Source: Cerioporus squamosus
Taxonomy: Eukaryota; Basidiomycota; Agaricomycetes; Polyporales; Polyporaceae
DNA: 64,000 bases
Direction of reading: 5' to 3'
Assembly (NCBI GenBank): GCA_022592435.1
Contig: JABYQS010000001.1
Location: 1,054,001-1,118,000, forward strand
Shown here piece by piece: positions 1 to 11,225 of this stretch. The notes below the pieces were generated by a model. That model saw only the letters and a program-made list of their open reading frames with translations, did no database searches and was not told the DNA's origin. How positions within the stretch are numbered: the stretch's first letter is position 1; every line of letters begins with the position of its first letter. The position numbers and the translations under genes are program-made.

Positions 1-176
1 GCGCGCCAGAGTCGGGGCTCACTGCGGGGAATCAGCGGAGATGGAGATCGGGCGCAATACAGCAGTCTCGTCCACGACGTCATCTAGCCAACTCCAGGCA
101 GTGGCGGGCCAAAGCAGCAGCACCCCGCCCGCTTTCTCTCCTCGTCCCTTCCTCCACATCGCGAACAGTCTCCAGC

Positions 177-1576
177 ATGTCTCAGGCGGTCCCCAAGGCT
201 GCGCTCTACTACAGCCCCGCATCGATCTGGGCCTCTGTCCGTGAGTAGCAACATCCGTGTGCACGCGTCGAGAGTGTCTGACGCGTCTTGCAGCTCTCCT
301 CGCGCTGTAAGTGATCGGATCGGTTCAGCAGTAATCGGTCCTGACGCGACCCTCCTGTATCCAGAGAGGAAAAAGGCTACGGCGACGATGAGATAGACCT
401 CAAGGCGGTCGATATCGGTGAGCACTTTCGCTCTTTAGACCAGTGGGCTGCATATCGATGAGCACTGGCACGCGTCAGCAAAGGGCGAGAACTTTGCCCC
501 CTCCTACCTACGTCTCAATCCTGGAGGTAAGTTATCCTCTCATAACGCGATATACCATCTATTGATAGCCATCGGGCCGCAGCCACCGTGCCGACCCTCG
601 TGGTCCCTCTGGAGAAGACTCTGTCCCCGGAGATAGAGTCACGCTACAAGGCCATTCAGGACACGAAGGTATGTAACGGCGTGCCAGCTGAATGCACATA
701 CTAACCCACCATCAGGCGATCGTAGAGTTCTTGGACAAGTCCCGTTCTGCGCAGTCGCGAACCCATACCACGTCGACTGCGCCGTCACCATCTCTCGCAC
801 CTGCCACTATCGCATTCAGCGTCCAGTCCAACCAGATCATCGAGCTCCTTCACAGCCAGGCCGCCGACCCCAATGCGCTCTTCTACATGAACGCACGGTC
901 CGAGAGCGAGCTGAAGGAACTCTCCAAGCAGCTTCTCCCGTTCGTGTCTGGCCGACGTGATGCGCTGGCCAAGCTTCTCGCGGACAGCGACTCCGGCGCG
1001 ATACAGGTGTCAGACAAGACGAAAGCGTTCTGGCAGGTGAAGCTCATCGCCACGGAGAAGTTCCTCCAGGTCTACCAGAATGCGGACAAGAGCGAGGGCG
1101 AACTCTCGGAGGAAGCGCGTCAGGCTCGCCAGGAATACCTCAAGTCTGCCAACGGCGCATGGAGCAACCTCAAGGACGTCCTGAGTGCGTTGAACAAGGA
1201 GATCATCGGTCCATTCGTTCTCGGTATGTGTCCTGGACAACGCAGCGCCGATGTTGTTCTGATTTTGAGCCACTTTGTAGGCGATCAGCTGTCCGTGGCG
1301 GATCTGCATCTGGCGGCCTGGCTCGCCCGTATAGCCAGCCTGTCTGGAGCAAGCGCGTCCGACGACGGGAACACGGCTGTGGCGAAGATCGAGGCTCATG
1401 TCGGCGACGGCTTCAGCCTTCCCCGGGAGTTCTCCGTCGTAGAGGCACGCCGACGAGCCGGGATCCCAGTGACGGGCGTCGAGCCCACTGAACGCCAGAG
1501 TAAACTTGCTGCGTTCTGGGATGCAGTGAAGGAGCGACCGAGCTGGAAGAAGGTGTATGGCGAGGGCTTGCATTGA
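177..1576 (+). CDS. Glutathione S-transferase-like protein
   Basis: Exons 177-240, 294-306, 365-417, 479-526, 583-668, 716-1223 and 1281-1576 join in one frame (355 aa). The start ATG at 177 opens a thioredoxin-like N-terminal domain: a YYSPASIWASVP stretch at the N-terminal catalytic position, then AKGENFAPSYLRLNP and TVPTLVVPLE, the segment that in GSTs forms the glutathione site with its cis-proline. An all-helical C-terminal half follows, with VADLHLAAWLARI near residue 255 resembling the conserved GST helix-6 motif. Seen: the motifs and clean splicing. Known: such fungal GSTs conjugate or reduce electrophiles with glutathione in the cytosol. Inferred: class and substrate cannot be assigned; at 355 aa it is longer than classical GSTs (about 220 aa), with an insert between the two domains. 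No convincing TATA box upstream. Confidence 0.85.
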
Positions 1577-2246
1577 GCGATCTTCTGGTTCCTTGGGTAT
1601 GTGCGGACAGTTGGTAGCAGCTCCAACAAAGGAAGAACGGACGGAAGCAATCTGTACGAGTACTTGTTCGGCCGGAAGCAGTAGGATAACAGGAACGCTC
1701 TTGTGGCTTCGAATGACCTGTGGTGAAGTCATAGCGTGATTGTCTATCGGTGGATGATTGTCGGAAGTCAGGAGGTGCGAACATGCCTCAAGTCCCCAGC
1801 AGACTGCTGTGCGATACCTCAGACTACATAGGAGAGTAGGCGATGTTCGTTAGAGGGCATTGGACTGCGCAGCTGGGCGCAGCGTGGCTGATAGATACTC
1901 AGATGTGACGACCGGCTATGTGTGACAGGCCATATTGGACCTGATTGTGGCTGTATTCGCGGGGAGGCATTGGTAAGCGCTGGAGGGAGCGGACGAATTG
2001 GCGGAGACGAGACGCCGTGGATGGTATCCTCTACACTGCACACAGCTGCACACTCGTTCCCTTATCCCTCGCTCTCCCCGTGCCCTCCCCGCTCGAGCTA
2101 ATCGCTATTCACCCTGGCCGCCCTTCACTAATTGCCTCGCTCTGTCCGCCCACCCCGCAGACGTCGCCTCATATACCTACTGCCGACCGTGACAGCCAAG
2201 CTGGTTTTTGGCGTCCCTCCCTCTTCCAAAAGCCCTCAGCTTGGCC
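1577..2246. other. Intergenic region, no gene seen
   Basis: Between the GST stop and the GT31 start. The last 200 bases are strongly pyrimidine-rich on the plus strand (C/T tracts around 2050-2160), typical of fungal promoters next to the start site. Open frames here are short, cross into the neighbouring gene and lack family motifs. Confidence 0.6.
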
Positions 2247-5200
2247 ATGTCATTCGTTCGCGACTTCTTCGCCCCCACGTCACGAACGAATGTCCCCCTC
2301 ACCGTCGTAACGTCCCCCCAAGAGCACGACTACGGCCATCAGGATGGCCCCACCGAACCAGGACCCTCCACCGTTGCCCGACCCATCCCCCGTCGGACAC
2401 ATTCCCTCCCTGAGCCCCCAGTGCCGCCATATGATGAGGACGAGGAGGACTTCAACGCGTGCGCCGTCCCGCGGAGATCCGAAGACCGTTCCCGTCTCTA
2501 TCCCCCAGGCGCTGGTGAGGCAACGCACTCCGTCTGCTCGACCGCGACGAACACGCCTGTTCCGTCCCGCTCGGCCTCCCCGTACCCGTTCTACTACTCG
2601 GGCACCTCGTCATGCAGCTCTGACAGCGAGAGCGAGCCCGAGTCGCCATTGCTCAGTGGGTCTCGCCGACCGACGACGTCCTGGCGCAACGGCGAGCGCC
2701 CGCGGTGGTCGCTACTTCGCCTCGGTTCATCAGGCGACTTGGCTGGAGGCACGGACCCATGGCGGCGGAGACGGCGGTGGAGGGATGTCTCCTGGGGCCT
2801 CCGCTCGTGCAAACGCCTCCTTCGCAGGCTGGTCCGACATCCGTTCTTTCCAAAGACGCCCGTCACGATCGTGAGTCCAGTTCACTTTCTTTCTGCGTCC
2901 GGGTACGTCGCGAGGCGGCTAGAATATCCGCGCCGTGGCGGATGTTGTACCGGATAGCTCAGGTGTGCCTGCAGACGACACGGGCACGGTGCACTTGGTA
3001 TCCCGCGTCGCGCTCTGTACTGCATCCGGACTGCCTGCGCCGCCGCCGAGGTCGGATGAGCGCGGCATCGCGATACGTGAGCCGGGCACATTCAAACTTT
3101 CCGCAGCCGAGTTTTAGACGTTCGATACTGATTGGGTTCTGTCTGCCAGCTGCTCACGCTCCTTTTCCTCACCATCTTTGGCGTGTCCCTCACGTTCCTC
3201 CTCATCTACATCCTCAACCCCGACAAGGAACCATTACCATGGCGGGGATATTGCACGCTGCCACAACATTCTGCTGGACCGCCGTCACTGTCTCTGTCAC
3301 CGACGGCACTACTGCAGACGCCTATACCGACTAACATCACTGTTCCATCGTTTCCGCCACCTGATTTTGACACGTTGGCGCCTGCGGGCGTGTTCGTCGG
3401 AGTGTTTTCAATGGACACGGCGGTTGAGCGGCGGATGTTGGTGCGGTCAACCTGGGCGAAACATGTGAGGAGCAGAGAAGGGGCAAATGCGAGCGACGAC
3501 GGTGTTGCGACTTCACGGACGATCGTCCGGTTCATCCTCGGGCAGCCGAACAAGGAATGGGAGCGACGCGTGAAGTTGGAGATGGAGAGTGAGTTGTTCC
3601 TCCTCCCGTACCTCTGCTTTCCTGTGTGACGTCTAACATCTGTGCTAGCCTACAAGGACATGATCATACTTCCTATCACGGAGAGCATGAACCGCGGCAA
3701 GACGCATGCTTTCTTCTCATGGGCAGCGAACCACTCTTGGGTCCCTCCACTCTACTACGACGACTTCGCTCAGGTGCCGACGAACTTCACGTATCTGAAC
3801 GCGTCCAGCCCAGCCCCTGCTCTGGCTAGCCATGATCCTCTTCCCGCTCACCGAGACCAGATCATGAACTCGCCCCCGAAGCCCTGGGTGAGACCGGATT
3901 TCGTGGTCAAGGCTGACGACGACTCTTTTGTTATGCTTGCGGAACTCGAAGCACGGTTACGTGTCGAGCTTCACAAGGAGCCTCTTCCCCCACTGCCACC
4001 TCCGCAGAGCAAGGTCGCGCAGCCACAAGTGCAGCCGCGGGGCGATAACGACGAACCGCAAGTTCTCGACTACAATCAGATCGCTTCGTACTTCAACTTC
4101 TCGCTCCCGTCGTACATCACACGCACGCCGCCCACGCTTGCTGCGCTGCCGACCGTCCCGGAGGAGCCGCTGTCACCCGACCCGTTAGTCTTCTGGGGAT
4201 ATCTCGTCAAGAACCGGTTCATGGCTGGGGAGTTGTATGCTCTCAGCTTTGCCCTCGTCGACTGGGTCGCCAACGATCCCTTGGTAAAGACCATGACGCG
4301 CGGAGCTGAGGACAAGCAGACGTCGAAGTGGATTCGCGCACATCCACGTGCGGAACAGGTCCGGTGGTCAAGCGAGCGGTGCTGGATTTATGATCACCCC
4401 CGCGCAGGGACTGTGTACGTGGTTATGTCTTTGCATGCGTCTGGTCACAGTCACTGACATCCGTGCTCGTTTCGCTTTGACGACGATCTGACAGTTATTC
4501 GCACGGCTTTCTGTTCCCGTCGGAAGTGAAGCGCGTGCAGGAGGGCGCCCTTCGTGATCTCCAACGGCTCGCGCAGCAGGCCGCCAAGACAGACCTGTCC
4601 ACCTCAACATATGTGACGCCCGCGGGACAGTGGGTCGCTCCGCCGGAGAAGTGGAGGCACTCGACGGTGTCCAAGTTTGGTGTGCACTATTCGCCGCCAG
4701 TAGGGGATCTCAACCTCGATTACAGCGTGGAAGCGCTAGTCGAGGGCAGTGATATGTCGATGGTCCATGAAGGTGCGCGCCATCATCGCCTATCTCCTAA
4801 GCGCATCTGCTGACCTTGTCTGTCTGCTATCCTAATGTGCGACTTGATCGCTTTATTACATCTCTGCATTGCATTGTTTAGATGGCTCGATGACCCCAGA
4901 CTTGGCGTGGAAGTACCGAGAGGGCCGGCGGAGACGCTACGAGGGCAAGCGCGTCGGCGGCACCGTGGTCGTGCACTTCATTAAGAAGAACATGTGGTTC
5001 CTCGAGACCGCCGCTGCGATGCTTCACGGGGACGACATGACGCCGCTCGAGGAGGCTCTGGAACGGGCACGCGGGAAGAACCTGCCAAAAGACGAACCAG
5101 CGGACAGCGACCCGGACCTGGACCTGGAGCCGTCGCCGCCCGTGGACTCAAGTTCCAGCGCGGACGCGAACGCTGGCGTGGGTTCGGACTCGATGTCGAC

Positions 5201-5267
5201 TTTGACACGTACGCATACAAACACTCGGACAATGATTCGTAGATCTCGGAGGGCACTGGGGCAGTAG
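2247..5267 (+). CDS. Type II membrane glycosyltransferase, GT31 (beta-1,3-galactosyltransferase-like)
   Basis: Exons 2247-2870, 3150-3588, 3649-4414, 4495-4772 and 4882-5267 give 830 aa. The first exon encodes a 208-residue Ser/Pro-rich, basic cytosolic tail. The second begins exactly with a single membrane anchor (LLTLLFLTIFGVSLTFLLIY). The lumenal part has the GT31 landmarks: VGVFSMDTAVERRMLVRSTW (the R-x-x-x-R-x-T-W region), KADDDSFV as the metal-binding DxD motif, and an E-D pair (GAEDKQTSKW) where family members carry the catalytic ED. An acidic, Ser-rich tail ends the protein. Known: GT31 enzymes transfer galactose or GlcNAc in beta-1,3 linkage in the Golgi. Inferred: donor and acceptor are unknown; a role in protein O-glycan or cell-wall glycan extension is plausible. 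Intron 1 (279 nt) is about five times longer than usual here. Confidence 0.87.
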
Positions 5268-6055
5268 CGACGGTTATTTCTTTCACTTTTTCTCATCTCT
5301 GACCTTTAGGCGGTCGGTTGATTTTGCTCATCTATCCTTCCCCTTCTTTCCCTTCGACCTGTCGCTACGTCGTCAAAACACTTCAATTTGTTTTTTTGGA
5401 TTTTTCTTTTATGCAATCGCTGACCGACCCCGCATTATACCGCTTCGTCGTTGCTACTCTGTCCCCACCCCGGTTTTCCTCGATGTATCACTTGCATCTA
5501 ATCATTTTAGTACCCCCCCACAAGCACACCTACTGCTCGCCTGTGTAAATTATCCCCGTATAGCTCGCATTAACCGTTGATCGAATTCAAGAGGCATCTA
5601 CATCGTGTTCCGATTCAATTGACTGTAGGGGCCGCTACGCCGCAAGCATTCAATGCGACTTGAGCACAACCACCTCGAGGCCTGCAGAATTGAAGCTCGG
5701 TTGTCTTCCGCATCAAAGTCCGAGGTTTGCCTGCGGTTCCACCGGCATCGGTGGACCGCTCTGCTTGCACTGACATTCACCGCGGAAGCGTACTGCGGTG
5801 ATTATGATACGACTGCGCTTCTGCGGCAAACTACGCTTACTGCGCACACGCATTCTCCTCTAACTCCTCTGTAGATCCGCCAAACCATGAGTATCCATTG
5901 GACATGCGATTTTGACGGACAGGAGCACACGGCGCGCGGGCAGTGAGATGCACACGAGGGTCCCTTGTCCATCGCAATATGAATAACATTGGTCCTGCAC
6001 ATACAGTACGAAAATGACCCTGGAAAACCATCAGAACCTGACATATGTGACACAA
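5268..6055. other. Convergent 3' intergenic region
   Basis: Two genes converge here. The first 250 bases are T-rich on the plus strand with a T7 run near 5390, consistent with a fungal 3' UTR and polyadenylation region. No gene recognised. Confidence 0.5.
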
Positions 6056-7633
6056 TTAGTAAGGAATGGGAGGCGAGTTATAGGGCAGTGTGGGTCGAAA
6101 GCCGTCCAAGAGCATGACCTGCGGAGGTACAGTAACGTAACTTCCGCTCTGCAGTGGCACGCTCGTCCGTACCCTCTTGCACACCGCACCGCGAATGGTA
6201 CCCTCCCAACGCTGGAACCACTCGCCCTCGCGCTCCCCGATGAGGTGCACCACCCCGTCAGAGGTCTGCTGCCAGCGGCCGTCGTTGACGTAGAGCGGTA
6301 TTTGGGTCCCGGGAGGCTGGACCTGCCAGGTCTTCAGAGCGTAGGCCCCGCCGCATACCTCCCACCGCCCGCCGCCGCGGTGGTTGAAGCGCTTGTACAG
6401 CCAGATGAAGGGGTATATGAGTAGGATCCAGAGGAGGAACTTGATCCACATATTGGAGAGCATGCGGGAGACCGTGTTGTCAGGACGAATGCGAATCTTG
6501 TCGTGCGACATGTCGAATGAGACCTGGATGTCATGATTGTATACCGAGCGGATTGCAGCGATGATGGCCTCGCGCAGGTTAGTGGTATTCCAGCCGTACA
6601 CAACCTACACGAAATGCACGATCAACGACGGTTGACTCCGTTAGTGCATGTAAGCGTACCTTGGTGTACGTGAATTCCTTGAGTAGCTTATCGCTGGCAC
6701 AGTACTCGTCCGCCCATTGTCGTAGCGACTTTGAACTTTCTAGCACAACAGCACGTTCCGGCGCTTGCTGCTGGAGCCACGATTCGGGCCCGACCGCGAC
6801 CCAGGGAGGAAGACCACAAGCTTTGCGGATCTCTTTACGCTCCTTCGCAGCCTTGATCTCCTCCTTTGTGGCCGCGCGGCGTCCCGACGGCAGCGCTATT
6901 TCAAGGTCTCGGATGACGAGATCGTTCGACTCGACCTGCTTGACCATCTCTCCGCGGTAGGCTGGCTCCGCATCTGGGAGGCTCCAGTGCACGGGTCCAT
7001 GGACGATGTTCGGGGTAAGGTCGATGTAGAAGTCGAAGTCTAGCATGTAACAGTCTTCAGTGCATTCCAAATTCACGATCAATCTCTAGCGTACCAGTAA
7101 CCGTCTCGGTGTAGTGTTCTGTAGTGGTTGTTGGGTTCCCCTTCGAGTCTGTCCTGGACACGAATCGCGTTCGATGCTCCGTATGGGTACCCCGTAGATG
7201 CATGCGGTACTCGGGTGGCGTGGTGGATTGGGAAAGGAGGAAGCGATACAATGCCTCGCCTGGTCAAGTCGTCAGTATAACGTGCTAAACCGCTCCTTTT
7301 GGCAACTGCCCTGTGAACACTGTCGATGCACAGTACGAAGGACTCACCATCCTCGTTCAAGTGGGGGTCATGGGAGACAATCTCCCTTCCAGAGATGAAG
7401 TACTCTGCTTCATACGGGGTAAACTCAGGAGGAGGTTCCTCCCCGCCCGATGGGATATATACGTTCTCGAACGCCCGTTCGGTGTACTTGGGTACTTCGC
7501 CATCTGGAGGTGGCGGGAGGTCGTCGACCGGAGCTAAGTTCGAGGACGAGGCAACTCCCAGTGCGTCAGCTTGTCCTGCGAGCGCACCGTCCAGCGGGTG
7601 CTTCTTGTCAACGTCTACGTTTGAGACGATCAT
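6056..7633 (-). CDS. Uncharacterised membrane protein, conserved-looking
   Basis: Minus-strand exons 7633-7348, 7259-7095, 7039-6660 and 6604-6056 give 459 aa with all phases matching. The N-terminal third is Pro/Asp/Glu-rich. A central block holds repeated short motifs (RGTHTEHRTRF, TETVTDFDFYIDL) followed by a Lys/Glu-rich helix. One strong hydrophobic segment (FLLWILLIYPFIWLY) lies near residue 330, followed by a basic stretch and RGGGRWEVCGGAYAL. Only one membrane segment and no signal peptide are seen, so a single-pass protein with most of its mass on one side is likely. I do not recognise a named domain; the pattern reminds me of proteins widespread in mushroom-forming fungi with no known function. 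The gene ends convergently with the GT31 gene. Confidence 0.75.
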
Positions 7634-9652
7634 GGTGGTTGTGGTCGAAGAACGGATCTGACATAAGGTACAGGCCTTGTAAGTAGGCCACGTTCGCGAT
7701 CAGGGTCAGACGCAGGCAGTGCACAAATGCCCGCGTGGCTGTGTCCCGCCTACGTGGTTCCAGGTCGCGCAGGCGCTCGCCTGGGTTCCTCCCAACCTCG
7801 ACGACCGTCTGCTATATCCACCAAACACACGCGATCTATGTTCTCCAGCTTCGGATTACTCACGATGTATAATCTCTCATATTGGTGGGACTAGGCTGCG
7901 TGGAGCTGTCGCAGGTCTAATTAAGACGAAAAGAGCATTGCCCCTTCAGGCGCTGTTGTCGCTTCTGCTCCCCCGCCCTTGGCCACTGGGTCCTTGCGCT
8001 CTTGCATGGCCTGTGTTGTTTTTTTATTTTTTTTCTCAAATCATCTAGGATGCATTAAGCCGCCCGTGTTATGTCTACGGCACAGTCGAAGGAGGATGGG
8101 GAGGTTTGCTTGTGCGGCTCCTATAGCGGCATGGCGCAATGTTGCAGGCGACCCTCGCAAGTGCAACCACAAGGGAGTCGAACGGACGACAGTAAGTAGG
8201 CAAAGTATCATTCACATCGTACTCCATGCTAACACATACGGTATCAAATCAACTCCAGAAACCACGTCTCTGTAGAACGAAACTGCCGAGAGACCAGTTG
8301 CGGATTCCATCATATCCCCTTGTGAATATCCCTCGTTGCAATTCCACACAATAACGGAACATGCGTGTAGCTTGACTGTACGTCCGAGGAGAAGAGTAAA
8401 ATTCGGTCGCCCAGTTACAGCTACCATACAGGCGCGTATCTACATCATTCGGAGCCTATATGTCCGTAACTCAGGAAACCAAAGTGACCCGACGATGTCA
8501 TTGCAACCGCGCCTAGAGTCGCAACCACAACCTTCAAGTTCTGCCGGTGAAGTGCCGTGGGGTAAGGTACGGTCATGTACATTGCACTTGTTACCTTCTA
8601 CTAACACTCGTTTCAGGATCTGGAGCCCGGGTACTGAGTCAATACGTGTAGGCAAGGGATACCTACTGGAGGCTCGCGCGCCTGATCATCGTTCCGTACT
8701 TCGCCACGCTGCACTTTCGATACTCGACATGAAGGGACCCTCGAATTGAGGTCATCGGCGACCTGCGTTGAGGCGCAGAGGTGCGTCTACCCCGCCTCTA
8801 CCCGCACGACTGCAACAAACCTCAGAGACCTTGCCTCGGAATCAGGCCTTGACGTGCAGCTGTTGGGCACACTAGAATCCACTGGAACATGTCCGAATCC
8901 CGCGTCAGAACTCCAGCCGTCGAGCCAAATTCTCGGTTTTGACCAAGCCAGCGATCGGTTGACAGTAGTCCTCGATTCGGGCCTGGGGCCGACCTAGGGG
9001 AGAGAGTTCCATGTATAAGGTTTGCGCCAGATTGCTTCCGTCATCGTCATACTGACTTTTCCGCTCTACTTCCACAGGCACCGTAGAGATGGTAGCAGGA
9101 AAGTTTACTGGCAAGGGAGAGTCGGTGTCTCACGGAGGAGCACGGAGGGTGAGTGGTAGCCGCCTTCGCCGGACTAGCATTCACAATACGTGGCTCGCAG
9201 CTGAACGATGGTGCACGATCCAGAGTTGCAGTACGATATGAGGGATCATGATCAAGCACCCAAAGTTGAAGGCTTGCGTGCAGCAATCTGCAGCAATGAC
9301 GATGCGACTGCATGACGCCGTTGACTACGACCGCCCAGGCGCGAGCTGAGGCCCGCCCAGTCGCAACAATTGCAGTGCAGCTGACTGAGTTCGGTGGGTC
9401 AAACTCGCTCCAGTGGATGCACACGAGACCCGACACAATGCAAGGTTTCCTCCAGTACACTCGTCACAGGCTGTCTCCATTGAGCCTCCCTGCCGTCCCC
9501 ACAATCCGGCTCACTCCTCCCCTGAGAGGCTCCCCGCACGCAACGCTGACCTCCGCAGAGCAGCAATGAGGTCAGCGAGACCCCAGACGTCCTGCCCCAA
9601 GTATATATAGCGAGCAAACCACGAGTGGGCCAAACACAGAACCATAGCAATC
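7634..9652. other. 2 kb divergent intergenic region, no gene seen
   Basis: This lies between two genes transcribed away from each other. Open frames (for example 8336-8749 plus and 9047-9460 minus) have no family motif, no coherent splice structure and mixed composition. A T-rich block (8018-8040) and CCCCT/AGGGG elements occur, the latter near 9525. No tRNA could be folded by eye. It may hold a noncoding transcript or simply long promoters. Confidence 0.45.
9602..9609 (+). promoter_or_regulatory. TATA box of CsbD-like gene
   Basis: TATATATA sits about 45 bases upstream of the start codon at 9653, a classical distance for a TATA-driven fungal gene. A CCCCT element (stress-response-like) lies roughly 75 bases further upstream. 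Confidence 0.6.
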
Positions 9653-10574
9653 ATGTCTGGCTCTGATCAATATCCGCAAACTACCAACGACCAGGCCTCC
9701 TGGCAGAGCGACCAGCAGTTCCCGAACCAGGACCGCACCCAAGGCCAGCGTGGCATGCAAGGTACGTAGCGCCCTGACCTCGACGTCCGCCCGTCCGTCC
9801 CCAGGCTGATCGTCCTGTCCGTTCCCAGCAGGAGACCACTTTGATCCTAGCGGCGGGCAGCAACTCCGTGACGACGGGCCCACGCTGCCTCCGAGGAGCG
9901 GCGAGCGCGATCTGCCCTTCAACGCTTCCGAACAACAGCCCGGGAGCCAGGGCGGGTACGGCAAGACAGGCTTCGGTGAGTCCGCTCCTGCACACGCACA
10001 CAACAACACAACGACTCACCGAACGCATGTCAGACTTCCAGAACGAGCCCGGTGAACAGGGCGGGTACACCGAGAGCGGGATCGGAGGTATGTCTGTGTG
10101 CTAGTCATGCCGTCATCAGGATGCGACCACTCACCCATGCGCAGGTGCCAGGTCCGGCGACCCCTCCGACTGGGTCCCGCAAAGCGGGCATCATCTCGAG
10201 CAGGACTCTCCCTCGTATGGCGATTCCGCTGCTCCTCCCGCCGGGGGGCGCACCAATCGGTCTACCGCCAGCTCGGCCCAGAAAGTCATAGGTGAGGAGC
10301 CCGGCCCGCTGAGCGCGAGTCCGAGTCCGTTGCAAGCCTGAGGCTCCTGTGGCTGAACACGCTTTCGCATTTCGCATCGCAGGCCAAGTCGAGAAAGCCA
10401 CTGGCAAGATGACTGGCAACCCAGGCATGGTGGCGCGCGGTGAAACTCGCAAGGTGAGTTGCGGTGTTCACATGTCGTATCCCTAGAGGCTCTCGTTGAC
10501 AGTTGCACCTGTGACAGATGGGCCATGCCAGTGGGATGGGCAATGACGACAGCCCGCCGTACCAAGAGGACTGA
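9653..10574 (+). CDS. Small hydrophilic protein, CsbD-like C-terminal part
   Basis: Six short exons (9653-9761, 9832-9975, 10034-10087, 10145-10291, 10383-10453, 10518-10574) give a 193 aa protein. It is very hydrophilic and rich in Gly, Gln, Asp and Ser, with no membrane segment or signal peptide. Two copies of a GEQGGYTESG-like / PGSQGGYGKTG-like element occur. The segment GQVEKATGKMTGNPGMVARG resembles the bacterial and fungal CsbD stress-protein motif (K-x-x-x-G-K-x-T-G followed by a short basic helix). Known: CsbD-type proteins are induced by stress but their biochemical role is unknown. Inferred: a stress-inducible, disordered protein, supported by the TATA box and CCCCT element upstream. 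The gene structure is firm; the family call is tentative. Confidence 0.6.
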
Positions 10575-11225
10575 AGCTTAACTCACCGGCGAAACGTGGC
10601 TCCCTAAACCCCTGTACTAGTACTGTAGGCGTGCCTTGTCCATGTATGTACATAGTCGAAATGCGAGCACAGCTGTGTTCGCGACATTGAAGGAGGCAAG
10701 CGTTATCGAACACGGGGATCCAAATCTGAGAAAACGTCTATCGATGTGATTACTAGTGCTACGTCTATGTGAGATTGGAGGGGGGTCAAGAGCATCAGGC
10801 CTTGGTAAAGGTCCTTTTATGGGGAGGTCAGTCCGTACACGTGTAAACGATCGGGTTGGATCGCGTGGCCACGGCGAGCAGCAAGGAGTGTAATGGGTAC
10901 AGAAGCAGAATCAAGTTGTATGAAAGTACACAGGAGTCCATCGTCGCGACACAATAAACGTGCCGGCATAACAGAGTCCGTGCTCGGGCAACTTGAAAGT
11001 GGGAGGTCCTAAGGTACAGACTGTATGATGCTATGTACTACGGGTAATGTGGAGGAGATCAATCGGAAAGATGCACAAAAGAGCGGTCGAGAGTTATGCG
11101 AGAGACAGACAAGCAATGCAAAGCGTAAGTATGCAGTGATGAACGGGGGATGGGGAAGGGATGGAAATGTGCAAGCATTCATTAGCTCAAGAGCGACGGG
11201 AACAGTCGTTAATTCGTGTGTCAGT
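10575..11225. other. Convergent 3' intergenic region
   Basis: The CsbD-like gene and the minus-strand mucin-like gene converge here. I see no coding region; the AT content rises after 10600 as expected for 3' UTRs. Confidence 0.5.

Noticed and set aside
8140..8200. GGGAGTCGAACGG, resembling the T-arm of a tRNA on the minus strand
   Set aside because: The bases next to the loop do not form a T stem and no acceptor or anticodon stem could be paired.
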